This document shows, piece by piece, positions 41,860 through 53,895 of a stretch of 64,000 nucleotides of DNA. Within the stretch, counting starts at the first letter, position 1. Each line of letters starts with the position of its first letter. The notes beneath the pieces are model-generated. The model was given only the letters and a program-made list of their open reading frames with translations. It ran no database searches and was not told the DNA's origin. The DNA is from Anthoceros angustus (Eukaryota > Streptophyta > Anthocerotopsida > Anthocerotales > Anthocerotaceae): contig VJWM01000197.1 of assembly GCA_010909165.1 (NCBI GenBank), positions 167,501-231,500 of the forward strand, read 5' to 3'. Made by a program: the position numbers and the translations under genes.

Positions 41860-44800
41860 AGGCCCGCGAGCCTGCCAGCAACCGCTTGCTCTCTCGTCTT
41901 CTTCTCTTCCTGCTCTTCGCTGCTAGGTTGTTGGAAGACCTAAATTTTGCATCGGCTGGGGAACGGGGACGTCGTGCCCGACTCCGGAGGGATCCTTTCC
42001 TCTCCTTGTCGGACTCGGATGTTATGCTGATAGCGCTTCAATTTTGTTGCTCTCTTCTCCCCCCTCCCTTTCTTCTCAAGATGATGCTACCGTACAAGGC
42101 CCTGCATCGGCTTCCAGCGGCGAGCAACGGCTTCTGCAGCAACAGCAACAGCGGTGGCAGCATCATGGACACACCGGATTCCTGCTGCTTTGCTTCTGGA
42201 ACCTTAAGCTCAGAGTAGTTTGCTTGCTTGCTTGCTGGCTTTGCAATATGGTAGGCTTAGGTAGCTGAGACTTTAAAAATGGGACCATGGATGTCCCGGA
42301 CCCCGGAAGCGCTCCTCTCACTCCCCTATTTTGTGTATATATCTGAGCAAGCCTGTTGCGTCACAGAGTCTTCGGTTTCGTTGTTCACGGTCTTGCGCTG
42401 TTCTGGGTTTTCATGCTGGCATGGCTGCTCCTGTTTCTCGGCTTGCAAGTGGCACTGCACTGCACTGCACTGCCTCTTGCATCTTTTGCCTGCTGCTGCC
42501 AGAGAGCCGTCGGAAATGCTCGTGACGACTAGCCTTCCGTAGGGCAGGGAGGGCGTGTCAGATTCTGAGCTCTGCCAGCAAGTGGTGTCAGCTTCTGAGC
42601 TCACCTATTCCCTTTTTCTTTTCGCCCCGCGGATGCTTCCTGTGGATCCTGTTTTTTAACATTCACTGAGCACGCACATGCACTTACGGGTAACGAGTGT
42701 GGTATTTCTACCGGGGAACGGTGTGGTTGCGAGTGCTTCACTGCATGGCACACGGTGCATGCCTGCGAGCTTGGGCGGTAGACGAGCTTTTGAACGTTTA
42801 CGACGCCTACATCCAATCCATACAGTGCTCCTCTCATTGCTGGCTGCCGATCCCAAGTGGATGTGGAGAGATGAGTTGTGCTGGCACTGTGGAATGTTTC
42901 AGGTAGTGGTGTCAGACCGTCTTCTCCTCAAGTTCCTTCGCAATGGCGTACATCCCTTTGGGCACGCTGCAGGGGTCGATGACGACGGGGCGATTAGTAG
43001 ATGTGCCCAGTGCTCATGAAGGTCCAGTACGCACAAGTAAGCCTTCATTTCCTCCGTTGCTGTACACGCACCCAGGGAATATGCGATTGTATGCGCTTTC
43101 AATGATACGGCTCACCTGGTCTGTGTTGTTTGCGTTTGTTGCCTGGCAGGAGAATGCTCCTTATTGCAGCATTAACAGGTTCGTAGCTACTATGCCTGTC
43201 AATGCCTCTGGCAGAAACGGCTAGCATCCGTATCATGGGACGGAACAATTCGACTGTGAGGGTTTCTCTAAAGAAAAAAGTGGTGTGGGCAGTGAGAAGT
43301 TTGTTCACACGCATGAGGTGCTGACCGTGGCATGCCTTGCTGGGGCACTACTCTGAATGGGTGAAAAGAGTTCTGGGACCCCGTTGAAGGGTGGCAAACC
43401 GGCGGCAGTGAAGGGCTTCGTGATGTGGCTGACTGATGGGGTATAGAAGAACTGTAGCCAACTTCACCAATGACATCGTGTTTCTCTGCTCATGGAGCTG
43501 GAGGTGCCAGCAAGTATATTTGCATATATGATGTGAAGGAAATGGTCTTCTGCCTCTATGTTATGTGTGCACGGCATGATCAGCAGGCCAGAGTCACTGA
43601 TGAGTGTGTTTGAGCAGGTATTGTTTCAAAGGGTTCAAGTAACACAAAACCATTCCTTGGAAGAGTACCACATGTACTGAGCTCCAAGAAACATGACAAG
43701 TGCTGCGACACTTGAGTGATCTATGAGTGCGATATTTACAGGGAGGCTGGTATCACCTTTCACTGTAGAGGGACGCTGAATGCTGGCTTGCCAGGCACGA
43801 CAAGTGCTGTGACACTTGACTTAATCCTTGACTGGGATATTTACAGGGGGGTTGGTATCACCTTCCACTGTAGAGGGACGCTGAACGATGGCTTGCCAGG
43901 CACAAGCATTGGAAGGCCTGTAGCACGTGTGAACAGCATCAAATTGAGTTCAACCAGGAGGATATTCTATGGGTAAACAGCATAGACTGATGGTGTTTTC
44001 TATGGATAACAGAAGAGACTGATCGTGTTTTCTATGGATAACAGCTACAATGGAGTCCAATCAGGAGGTCATGGACAGCAGCAGAGACGGATTGTGTAGT
44101 CTATGGATATAAGCGACATCTTTCATCTCAATGACCTTTGGTCTGGATGTGGCACCCGAGGTATCGAGTTTGCTGCAAGATAGATCTGGTTGTTTGCCCA
44201 GACTTGTGAAGCTGTGGCCATGTACAACATAGTACACCATCTCCGAGTTGTTTAAGTGAGCTGTGAGCAAACTGACGTGCTGAGCCATTCATGCAGGCTA
44301 TGAAATCGGCTTCCGAAGCCAAGGAGGATGATAAGAGCACTAAGACAAGCTCTCCGGTTATATCATGACTATGGATGTGTACTGAGAGGCAGTACACGCA
44401 GCTGACATTATGGGGCCTATCATGCAACTACTTCATCACCACATTCGGAGTTCATTTTACTCTGGTGTCAGGCTTGTTCCTCTCATTGTGCTGCTTGCGG
44501 TTGTTCCAAACAGTAGCTCAAGCCCTTGGTACCAGGTCCCCCTGGCTAATTCCGTCGTCCTGACTATGATGTGAAGGAGATAGGATTGGCTCGAGAACTT
44601 GGGTACGGCTTGCTCCACTCACAACCACCTTGGTGAGTATCTGTGTACTGCCCCCTGCAAAACTGGCAAGCGAGCATCCCTTGTCACTGTAGACCCAATC
44701 AGGTTGTGGAATCCAATCGCGTCCCAGCCTGGAATGCATATCTGCATTGTCCATTACAGCCTCAGTGCGTCCTCAAGCATGCACTGGTATAACCCGCGTC

Positions 44801-45883
44801 CTCCCAGGGAGGAGGCTGCTCTCACACCCCATGCCCGGAATGAGGTTGCACAAAACTGCATTCCGCTGCCCTTCGCACAAAACTTTTCCCAACCACCCTT
44901 ACGGCATCGGTGCGGACAAAATTCAAAACTCTCCTGACTCTTCTCTTGGCAACACATCCTGTAATGACTAGTCACAAAACTAATTTGGCAGTGAAACGTC
45001 TGTCCCGAAGGCAAGACCGTCCAACCAGAATCACCGGAGAGAGCACAGTTGGAAGCCTGACGATCGATATGGTTGTCTCCAGTCGGAGCCGTACGGATTT
45101 GCAATTCGCAGGCACGAGTGCCCTTGCTTCACTCATGTGTGACATTTCATGTTCGGATTAGCCGCGTCCATAAGATAATCGACAGGAAACCGTCTGTGTC
45201 ACAGCCATCATCGGTTGCAGTTTGGCGAGCATAATTCAGCCATGGAGGCGGGCCCGCCTCGGGCCAGCTGAATCTCTCCTTCAACCCAAAAGCAAAACCT
45301 TCGCGAAAGCAAAGAGCGACAGAGTACGGGGGAGTTGGCATCAAGAATGCGAATATGCCGGGAAAAATGCACGCGTACAACGTTCAGCCTCGATTGATGC
45401 CGACGCTCTGAGCTGCCCCGAAGTGCGGCAGGGATGGGGTCCGAAAGAGCCTGGAACAAGTCAAGTCGTGTGTTGGCAGTGTCAGGCAGACGGCGAGGTC
45501 CGATAGTGAGATACAGTTGCCGCATTTTCCCCCGGGATCAGCATATGCCGACGGAGTATAAATTCCCCGTCCTGCCTCAGAGGAGGATGGAGCACACACC
45601 CGTGAGCTCGGCATTCTGAGTTGGTCAGGAGTCTGGTACATCTCTTCTACTCTGCTTTCTTGGACGCTAGCACGGACAAGTCGATGTACTTTTGTCTTGT
45701 CTGTCAGCACCTCAATTTCCTGCTCTGGCATTGGGAGATTTCCTGCTCTGGAATTGGGAGATTCTAATTGTGTCGAGATGAGGCGACCGTTCCGTGCGCA
45801 TGACGGTGGAAGAATTTTGATGTCCGCGCTGGACCTTCTTTCCAATTCACACGGATTCATGTGCTTTCGCAGGCTGGTGTGAA
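41860..45883. other. Intergenic region with a 105-bp in-frame duplication
   Basis: Up to about 42250 this is the 3' flank of the S40-like gene. A 105-bp unit is duplicated at about 43691-43795 and 43796-43905. The length is a multiple of three, so the plus frame repeats DIYREAGITFHCRGTLNAGL as DIYRGVGITFHCRGTLNDGL. A second local repeat (TTTTCTATGGATAACAG) follows at 43970-44050. A minus-strand stretch at about 42920-43000 reads RPVVIDPCSVPKGMYAIAKE and ends in a stop, but I could not connect it to a gene. Nothing else is recognised. Confidence 0.45.
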
Positions 45884-47969
45884 ATGGCTCTCCTTCAAGT
45901 GTTTGGCTTGGCTGTGCTTTTGGCGCTGCAAGTCTGTGATGCTGGAGATACCAGCCGGTACGTCCGGAGGCTGGCGGAATCTGAAGATCTGCCGCTGGAC
46001 AGCCCTTACTTTGCTGTGCCGCCTGGATACAACGCTCCTCAGCAGGTGAGCGATTCGACAGAGTTGCAAGGTTTTGAAATCGTTTTTACTTCTGCAGTTG
46101 CAGACTTCGCTAAATCTGCTTCACACTGTCCTGGAATTCAAGGTGCATATAACACAGGGAGACCATGACGGAAAGGCTGTGATTGTGTCCTGGATCACGC
46201 CGTCCGGGGCCGGAGAAAGCGTGGTGCTCTACGGGTTGCGCAAGGGTAGTTACCCATACAAGGCCAAGGGCAAGTATACCCGGTACACCTACTACAACTA
46301 CACATCCGGATACATCCATCATGTGACACTGCGGGATCTCAAGGTATGGATATATCTCCTTGCCCCTACACTTTGATCTTGCCATGGTCATACCACTGTT
46401 CATTGGTGTTGGACGTTTGTCAGCATTTTTCTTGGTGGTAACAAGACTCTGAGCCATATGTGTGTGCTGCTGACAGGCTTCCACGAGGTATTACTACAAA
46501 GTTGGTGAAGGATCCTCTGCTAGGGAGTTCTGGTTTGATACTCCTCCAGAGGTGAATCCGGACGCTGCCTACACGTTTGGTGTGATAGGTGAGGGAGCTT
46601 TCCAGATCTCCGACCTCTGGCCGCAGTGCTTTATGGGGAATGCAGTTTCCTTGCTCACACCACCTCTGCTCTTGGCTGATGGCAGGAGACTTGGGGCAGA
46701 CCTACGATTCTGCATCAACCCTGGAACATTACTTGCAAAGTAGTGGCAAGACTCTCCTCTATGTTGGAGACCTGTCGTATGCTGACAACTACGATTTTGA
46801 TGACGGAAACAGGTGGGATACATGGGGCCGTTTTGTGGAGCGTAGCACCGCGTATCAGCCCTGGATATGGACTGCAGGTAACCATGAGATCGAGTTCCAC
46901 CCAGAATATGTAAGTAATTTCAAGGGCCTCCTGCACTTCACAGTCTCCACTACATGAGAACATCCTCACCTGGTCTTGTACGTTGGTTTGGCACAGAATG
47001 AGGTGAAAGCCTTCAAGCCCTATCAGCATCGGTTCCATGTGCCCTTCAAAGCTTCCCAAAGCACTTCCAGTTTGTGGTATTCTGTCCGGCGAGCATCAGC
47101 TCACATAATAGTACTCTCGTCTTACTCCGGTTTCTGTGAGTCTTTCCCCGGCGACCTCTCATTTCGATCCATTTTCCCGCAAATTTTGTTGTGACTTGAA
47201 TCGTGCTCTGCAGCCCGTTACACGCCGCAATGGAAGTGGCTCCAGATTGAGTTCACCAAGGTTAACCGAACTGTGACACCATGGCTCATTATCCTTTTGC
47301 ACTCCCCGTGGTACAACAGCAATAGCTACCACTACTTCGAAGGAGAACCCATGCGCGTTCAGCTCGAGCCGTGGGTCGTGCAGTACAAGGTTGACATAAT
47401 ATTTGCAGGTCATGTGCACGCCTATGAGAGGACGGTAAACACTCACAACTTTGAATTTAGACCTTGAAGTCCGAATTTGTTTGCGGCAGCTGATCTAATC
47501 TGATGGACAGGTTAAAGGTCTTTTCACAGGAAGCCTTACCGTATCTCCCCTGCCTGTGCAGAAACGCATTTCCAACATACGTTATAACATCACAAATGGA
47601 CTGTGCACCCCCGTACCAGATGAATCTGCTCCAGTGTACGTAACCATAGGGGATGGTGGCAACAAGGAGGGGCTCGCAGCCAAGTAAGTTGCCCTTGGAA
47701 CACTACCAACTTGAAAGGCCTTGTATACTTTGGGTCAATCTTCTGACTCTTGCTCTGAACTGTGCAGTTTCACAGAACCTCAACCCGACTACTCAGCTTT
47801 CAGGGAGGCCAGCTTCGGGCATGCCCTTCTTGAGATCAAGAACAAAACGCATGCACTTTACTCGTGGCATCGCAACCAAGACGGAGAGGCTGTGACTGCA
47901 GACTCATCCTGGTTGGTCAACAGATATTGGGCTTCGCAAGACCCAACCCTCGATAGCCAGACGGGTTGA
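45884..47969 (+). CDS. Purple acid phosphatase, plant high-molecular-weight type
   Basis: A secreted metallophosphoesterase of 477 residues that releases phosphate from organic esters, typically in the cell wall or vacuole. Exons: 45884-46045, 46143-46343, 46477-46588, 46686-46909, 46997-47135, 47214-47434, 47511-47683, 47768-47969, all in phase. Residues 1-20 form a signal peptide ([20 protein letters not shown]). An N-terminal fibronectin-like domain holds [17 protein letters not shown]. The catalytic domain has all five metal-ligand blocks: [24 protein letters not shown] and GHVHAYERT, giving Asp, Asp/Tyr, Asn, His and His-x-His for a binuclear centre. [19 protein letters not shown] is near invariant in the plant group. 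The end ([20 protein letters not shown]) is the usual C-terminal block. Sequons NYTSG, NRTV, NITN and NKTH suggest glycosylation. Length is normal for the family. Confidence 0.94.
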
Positions 47970-50900
47970 TGACCTGCGCAAGAGACATGCATTATATGTC
48001 TGGCATTCTTGCCCGGTATGCTTGGAACAGGATTTGCAATGCTTTCAGAAAATGAGACTCCACTCGGGTCACATATTCTCTTGACGGATTGTCACCAGGT
48101 TCTCTGCAAGGTGAATGAAGCCCTTTCTAGAAAGCCTTGTTTGTGTGTGTAGTGAATGGAGAAGACCAAAAGAACATTCGTGGATTCAACCTCGAGCGTA
48201 TATTTTCAAAGTAACTCATCTTTTTCATGCGTCCCTTGTGCTAGCAACCGACATATCTGATTGAACCCTGCTGGACTGCAGCAGCCTATGCATTCTCAGC
48301 GACTTCAGAATTCGGCCGGACGCAAAGCCAAACACATGACACACCGCTTGCAGTATGCTTACAGACGTCTACCGTTCCTGTCTGCTGAGTGTTTAAAATG
48401 CCGTTCGTCCCCGGTTCGGCTCCGCGTATGATCGTATCTTGCAAGTCCACCACACCACAATCCGCTGGAGATGCTTTCAAAACCCCTCAGCTGCAGCCTT
48501 CCTGCTCTCGCACCTTGCTTTCGCGCTCACCAAAGAGGTGCCGACTAATACATCTGCTTCAAACCCTCTGGTCTTGGGCGTAGCATATGTTGTCTTCCAT
48601 TTTACAGGGTCTCCATCCCCGCATTTCCGCATTTCACAAGGGCACACTACTCCGTTTCTTCAAGTGTGCTGCATGCTTGGAGGTCCGCACATCTGACCCC
48701 ACCGTTTGCCACTTGCATTTGGCGGTAGTATCTTGTTCAACGCGGCAACCATCAAATTCCACCACTGCATCAGGCTGAGCAGTCCTCCGAGGATCTGCTG
48801 AATCCTCTGTCACCAAAACCTCACATGTGGCAAAGCCGTTCTCTTGCCCATACACTTGCTTTCAAGTTCCTGGGCTCTGTCTTGATAATATCCAGCAAAA
48901 TATTTTTGTTGGAATATGACATTGGCAAATTTATTAGGTAACGTAAAGATCCAAGAATCAATGGCAACGAGATCATTAAATTTGATAAAAACGACATGCT
49001 AATTGACGGATTGCCACCAATATCGAGGATTTGCCTACAAGATTGCTCGCAAGAAAGACGTAGATACGTGTGTGCTTATAATGAAGAACTTTATTTACGG
49101 GAAAGAGATGGAGTGAATTCATCTGAAAAGTTTTTTTTGAGGTGAAAAAACGATGGGAAGAGCTCATTCAGGATAGGACAACCAAAGGGGACTAGGGCAT
49201 CGAGGTGGAGAGGAGCGACTGAGCTCCCTACCTAAAGTCACCTACTGCACCCACAATGTCATTAGCAGAAAGAATAAACGGCCTGCAAACCACGGAGGTA
49301 GAGGAAGATGCGTCACCCACTACCGCCGTCTTGTGGAGGATCGCCATTGAGAGCGCCCGTGGAAGAGCAATTGAAACCCGTTGTCGGAAGTATGCTGTGA
49401 AGTACGAGAGGGATAGACCCGCGCCGTCTATAATGAAGCGCCTCACTTGTTCTCATATATGTATATATCAACGGGCTTTAATCAGTCCTAAAAAAAGAAT
49501 TTTTAATTATTTATTTATTAAATCTAATAAAAGTTTATTTGGAGTTTAATTTTATCATAAAACCGTCTTGAGAAGTGATATCGTTTCCAAGAGTTCATTC
49601 AAACTTCATGGTTAGATATTACCTTAGGCTCACTCTTTAGTTGGATCATCATTGGGATGAGATGTCATCTACCCTGAACACTTTGGGGCCTTTCATCACT
49701 TGCCTATTGTAAAGCCTTTCGAGTTGTAATGCATTTTTAGGCCTCCTAGTTGGTTATCTCATTGAAATCCACTATCGACTTATCAGGACTATGTCACCGC
49801 TCCTTTTTCAGCGACCTAGGGTCCGTCTAGTTCAAGTGGAAAGTAAATATTCTATCTATTCACTATAAAGAAAAACTCTCATGGTCATCAATCAACATTT
49901 CAAGCTTTAACAAATCACATTTTGAAATCACATCACTTAAAACCAGGATGTTATCTAAGTAAGCAATCTTTACAAAAAAGAAAAAGAAAAAGAGTAAGCA
50001 ATCTTTACAAAAAAAAAAGAAAATAAGTAAGCAATCTTTACTAGGTAATGATTGCTTACTTGGATAACATCCTCGTTTAAGTATTACCACACAACTCAAT
50101 AATATTTTAAAAATTTATTTACTTGGAAAAACAAAGGATTGCTTACTCCAAAGGCATCCTTGTATATAACTATATAAGTATACATTGGAAAAGAAATGGT
50201 TTATACATAATTATTATATCTCCTAATTTAAAAGTTATTTAGTTCTTAAGTTAAGTTCAAGCTGATTGATAATGTCTCGCGCTGAAGAACTCATTTGAGA
50301 GAGTCGACGTTCACACGTGAGATGACCAAAAAAACATATATTACGTGTCCTAAGAAACTCTCTCTTTTTTTTACATATAAATTATTTTTTATGTAATTTG
50401 ATGCATCTATACTGTAGACCATCGATTTTGCTCTAGTAAAGAGTAACTCCTTAATAGGTTTAGGGTTATCACTCACTATAGGCACAAAGTAGGGCTTTTG
50501 GTGTCCTAGTTCACTACTTTGTTTGGACAATGTATCAGTTACCCTTCCGGCCGTAGTACTGACCCCGCCTTCGTGTTGTCGGGCCAAGTTCTCAAGTCAA
50601 AGCATGATCAAAGTTGTATAAGGCTTACGGAGCAATAGCAAGGTGTGACGATTTCCGTGTCTCATAACTCTGACCCCCTCGGATCCTCTTCGCCGAGCTG
50701 CTGCCTCGGATCCTCTTCGCCGAGCTGCTGTGATATACAGGTCTTGTGCGCCAACCCCAAGATTCTCTTTGCCAAACTGCAGCGAGATCTTGTACCCCCA
50801 CCCAAGGATCCCTTTTGCGAGGTGCATGATACATTGTCTCCGCATGAAGCAACCTTAGAACAACCGCTAAGCAGGAGATGCAGTCTGCTACCACCTAGCG

Positions 50901-51314
50901 GTATGTATTTCTTCCAGACATGATATCATACTTTATAGGTGATGTTAGGTACAAATCATTACTACTTTTCTTGCCTTCCATATCTAAGTCTAGGTGTGAA
51001 ACATAGCTCCAATTTCCTCCTCACTACTTAATCCGAAAGTGCAGGTTGGATATATGGGTTACATCACGATGGTAAGTTTGCCCTTGAGGGCATTTGCCTC
51101 GGAAGTCGCTTTAAAAGAGTGCAAGTTCTTGAGGGACCGAGAGAAAATCATGTAGGTTGCGGGGATCCGTGTCCCCTTTTCCATGGCACACACTTTGAGC
51201 ACGCGGTTGGAAGCAAGATGATAACGCTGTGCCAATTGTTTCCGTGAAATCTATCATGCATCTTGATGTGATTGTTGAAGTGATGTCTTTCAGGTGTGGG
51301 ATTAAGGCGCAGCA
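47970..51314. other. Intergenic region with a long hairpin and poly-A blocks
   Basis: No gene is recognised. Arms at 49945-49968 and 50050-50073 are reverse complements at 23 of 24 positions (AGGATGTTATC...GCAATC). Between them GTAAGCAATCTTTAC recurs three times, separated by A-rich tracts. A CGGATCCTCTTCGCCGAGCT unit is repeated near 50688-50730. A plus-strand frame at 49256-49549 resembles no family I know. The last 200 bases are probably the promoter of the WOX-like gene. Confidence 0.5.
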
Positions 51315-51839
51315 ATGGGAGGACCTGTCGAAAGCAAGCCACCACAGGAAACCAAGACTCTCCCGGCGGGGCCAGTCATGACGAAAGAGCAGCTGGACAC
51401 ATTGCGTCGGCAGATTTCAACCTACGCCACCCTGTGCAGCCAGCTTGTGGAACTGCGGCGCAAGTCCAACCCTGAGCGAGATGTCCCGTCCGGCACGACA
51501 ACCATGGCCAACACCAGTTCCAAAGACAAGGGCAAGCGGCGCTGGGCCCCCAGCCAGAAGCAGCTCCAGACTCTCAAGAGGATTTTCAAAGAAGTCGGCG
51601 GCACTCCGGCTAGACAGGGAATCCGGGAGATTGCTGCTGATCTGAGCAAGTACGGTCCGATTAACGAGTCTAACGTCTACAATTGGTTCCAAAATCGGAA
51701 AGCTAGAGCTAAGAAAGCTTTTGGGAGTCGCAGGAGGAGGAGGTTTCCGCAGGATGACATAGCCGCAATGCATGACCAGGGTACAGCAGTAGGACAGGCT
51801 GATGGGGGCGAGCTTGCTCGAGCGGATGCGGGGATGTAG
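51315..51839 (+). CDS. WOX13-clade (T1) WUSCHEL-related homeobox protein
   Basis: A single-exon frame of 174 residues. Residues 21-48 (VMTKEQLDTLRRQISTYATL plus CSQLVELR) match the motif upstream of the homeodomain that marks the ancient WOX13 clade. Residues about 74-135 are the homeodomain: RRWAPSQKQLQTLKRIF, GGTPARQGIREIAADL, then the recognition helix NESNVYNWFQNRKARAKK. WOX homeodomains have extra residues in the loop and turn, as here (YGPINESN). No WUS-box is visible, as expected for this clade. These are nuclear DNA-binding regulators of cell reprogramming, stem-cell and reproductive development in mosses and vascular plants. The stop follows soon after an Arg-rich stretch (GSRRRRRFP), so the protein is short for the family. 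An upstream 5' exon cannot be excluded, but the ATG at 51315 needs none. Confidence 0.88.
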   Translation: MGGPVESKPPQETKTLPAGPVMTKEQLDTLRRQISTYATLCSQLVELRRKSNPERDVPSGTTTMANTSSKDKGKRRWAPSQKQLQTLKRIFKEVGGTPARQGIREIAADLSKYGPINESNVYNWFQNRKARAKKAFGSRRRRRFPQDDIAAMHDQGTAVGQADGGELARADAGM

Positions 51840-52596
51840 GCTCTCCGCATTCTACGTATCACTTCTACATCCTATTTATGTTTTTCTTCAACTTATTGGA
51901 ATAGATTTGTTGTGCACATGATGGATCGGATGCTTCTTGCCACAAATTGCAAACGACATGTACCAAACTGCTTGTCAAAATGCTCCCGGGCTTGAGTTTT
52001 CAAGTTACAAAGGCAGCTCGATAGTAGCAGTACACTGAAACACGAGAAGCAAGCTGGAGCTCGCGAATGAAGCTTGTTCACTGTCCTGTGTAAGGGAATG
52101 TGGTGGATCCGGAGATCCCGAAAAACCGTCAATCTTTTATGGACATGTACTGCTTCACTTTCTTTCTAAGAGCACAGTCTAGGGTAAGCTAAGCAGAGCC
52201 TCATGCGCTCTGGGTAGCGCATGTCGCCTGCTCACATCTCCCTCTGTCCACTGTGGCTGCATGTTTCTGCTATCTGTGCGTTGGTGATGCAGGTGGTCAT
52301 CGTCATCACTTATATTCTCTCATGACGCTGTCAGTTCCCAGGTCCCGTGAGCTGAGTTGAGTTAATTGGAGATGGTGGCTACTGACTGGGGACACACTAT
52401 GCATATAAGGAGCTGAGGGAGCTGAGAGTAGCAATTTCTTTTCTTTTGTTTGACGGTTTGAGAATTGGATCTGTAGAAGGATGCAGATAGCGGAGTTGTT
52501 TGCTTTGTGATCGGGGATTGTGCTGCGGCTGTTTGGGGGTGGGCTCTCCGTAGGCGAGCCAGCAGCCAGATCTGTGGTCATCTGTAGGCCGATTAA
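51840..52596. other. Intergenic region between the WOX13-like and MAMYB-like genes
   Basis: No gene is seen. This is presumably the 3' flank of the homeobox gene and the promoter of the next gene. Confidence 0.5.
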
Positions 52597-53622
52597 ATGG
52601 ATTATGACTATATTGAGGATGACAGGCCACGGTTTCAGCTCGCGTCCGGGCCCGTCGCGGTGGCGGAAGAGAAGAAGGTGGACCTGAAGCAGGTTGCGGT
52701 GTGCTCGGCGCTTGCAATTGTGCTGTTAGGTTATGGCTGGATGGTCGGACGCAGTTTCATTCAGTTCTTTGCCGTTTGGGTGGCTATTGCTTTCCTTGTT
52801 GGTCCTTTCGCACCTGTATCCTACACAGGAGGGGACTGGAGGGTGGGGGTAGGAGAGCTGCTTCCAGATGAGCAGATCGAGCCTGATCTCGGCGAGCCTG
52901 AGAAGCGGCAAGGTGGAAGAAGGAGGCAGGATAGTGCTCTGAACAGAGTGCAGTCAAGGGAAAGTCTGCAATCGGCAGCGGTGGAGAAGACCAAAGGGAC
53001 CGCCGTGGATGAGGGCCTGAGCAAAGATTTGCATGAGAGTGAACCTATTGAGCCCGAGACCGTAGATCCCTCGGGCGAAGCGGAATGGACTGCCGCGGAC
53101 TTCGGTCTGTTGAGGAAGCAGATGGCCAAACATCCGCGTGGAACCGGGAAAAGGTGGGAGGTAATCTCCGAGGTCTTTCAGGGTGCGCACAGTGTTGACA
53201 GTGTGATCAAGATGGCCAAGGCCCTGGGAGAGCGGAAACCTGCTGATGATGATTCGTATGCTAGATTCCTGGCTCAGAGGAAGGCCGGCCATGTGGACAT
53301 CTCTTCCCCCTTGAGTAAGAGGGAGGCCCAAGGCGTGCTTGGAGCCAAAAGCCTATCAAACGGCACGTCAAACAGAATTGTGGAAAACGGGGAGGAGGGT
53401 TCACATGCAGGACAGACGAAGTCTTCGCTGTGGAGTGAAGCAGATGATAAATCTCTCCTCAAAGCTTTGAAAGAGTTTCCGAAGGACACTCCTATGAGGT
53501 GGGACAAGGTGGCAGCAGCAATTCCTGGGAAATCTAAGGCCCAGTGCTTCAGACGGTTTGCTGATCTGCGCGACACCTATCGCAGCAAGAAAGGAGCCGA
53601 CAGTCTTGCAGAGCTGGAATAA
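52597..53622 (+). CDS. MAMYB: Membrane-anchored MYB (MAMYB-like)
   Basis: An intronless frame of 341 residues. Residues about 33-50 and 54-72 are hydrophobic (VCSALAIVLLGYGWMV; FFAVWVAIAFLVGPF), giving an N-terminal membrane anchor. A charged linker follows. Two SANT/Myb-like repeats come next: residues about 161-210 (WTAADFGLLRKQMAKH, RWEVISEVFQG) and 278-328 (LWSEADDKSLLKALKEFP, RWDKVAAAIPGKSKAQCFRR). That layout (two N-terminal helices, linker, two SANT repeats) is that of Arabidopsis maMYB (At5g45420), an ER membrane MYB implicated in root-hair growth. The second repeat also resembles those of ribosome-associated DNAJC2, but there is no J domain. The gene is convergent with the F-box/LRR gene, whose stop codon is 273 bp downstream. 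Confidence 0.87.
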   Translation: MDYDYIEDDRPRFQLASGPVAVAEEKKVDLKQVAVCSALAIVLLGYGWMVGRSFIQFFAVWVAIAFLVGPFAPVSYTGGDWRVGVGELLPDEQIEPDLGEPEKRQGGRRRQDSALNRVQSRESLQSAAVEKTKGTAVDEGLSKDLHESEPIEPETVDPSGEAEWTAADFGLLRKQMAKHPRGTGKRWEVISEVFQGAHSVDSVIKMAKALGERKPADDDSYARFLAQRKAGHVDISSPLSKREAQGVLGAKSLSNGTSNRIVENGEEGSHAGQTKSSLWSEADDKSLLKALKEFPKDTPMRWDKVAAAIPGKSKAQCFRRFADLRDTYRSKKGADSLAELE

Positions 53623-53895
53623 GTCACAGAGAGGCTAGCCTGCAGTTTTGGGAAGAGGATGCACATGCAATTCTTTCTACGTAGAAACTCGTTGCTGAGC
53701 TAATTATTTTCCATCTTCACGCCTGACGTACTGTACGACAGGAAAAACGTTTATGTGCCGACTAGCAAACTTCGGCAACAACAGTTCAGGATAGCAAAGT
53801 TTCTCAACAAACACATTTGTGCATCTCTGTGGCACCGGCCACCTCACCGAAGGTTTTCCTCTCCGCTTGAATTCCAATTCCCAGCCCATAAGCTC

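Noticed and set aside
45384-45860. A 158-codon minus-strand frame before the phosphatase gene
   Set aside because: No domain or family resemblance, and it overlaps the promoter region of the phosphatase gene.
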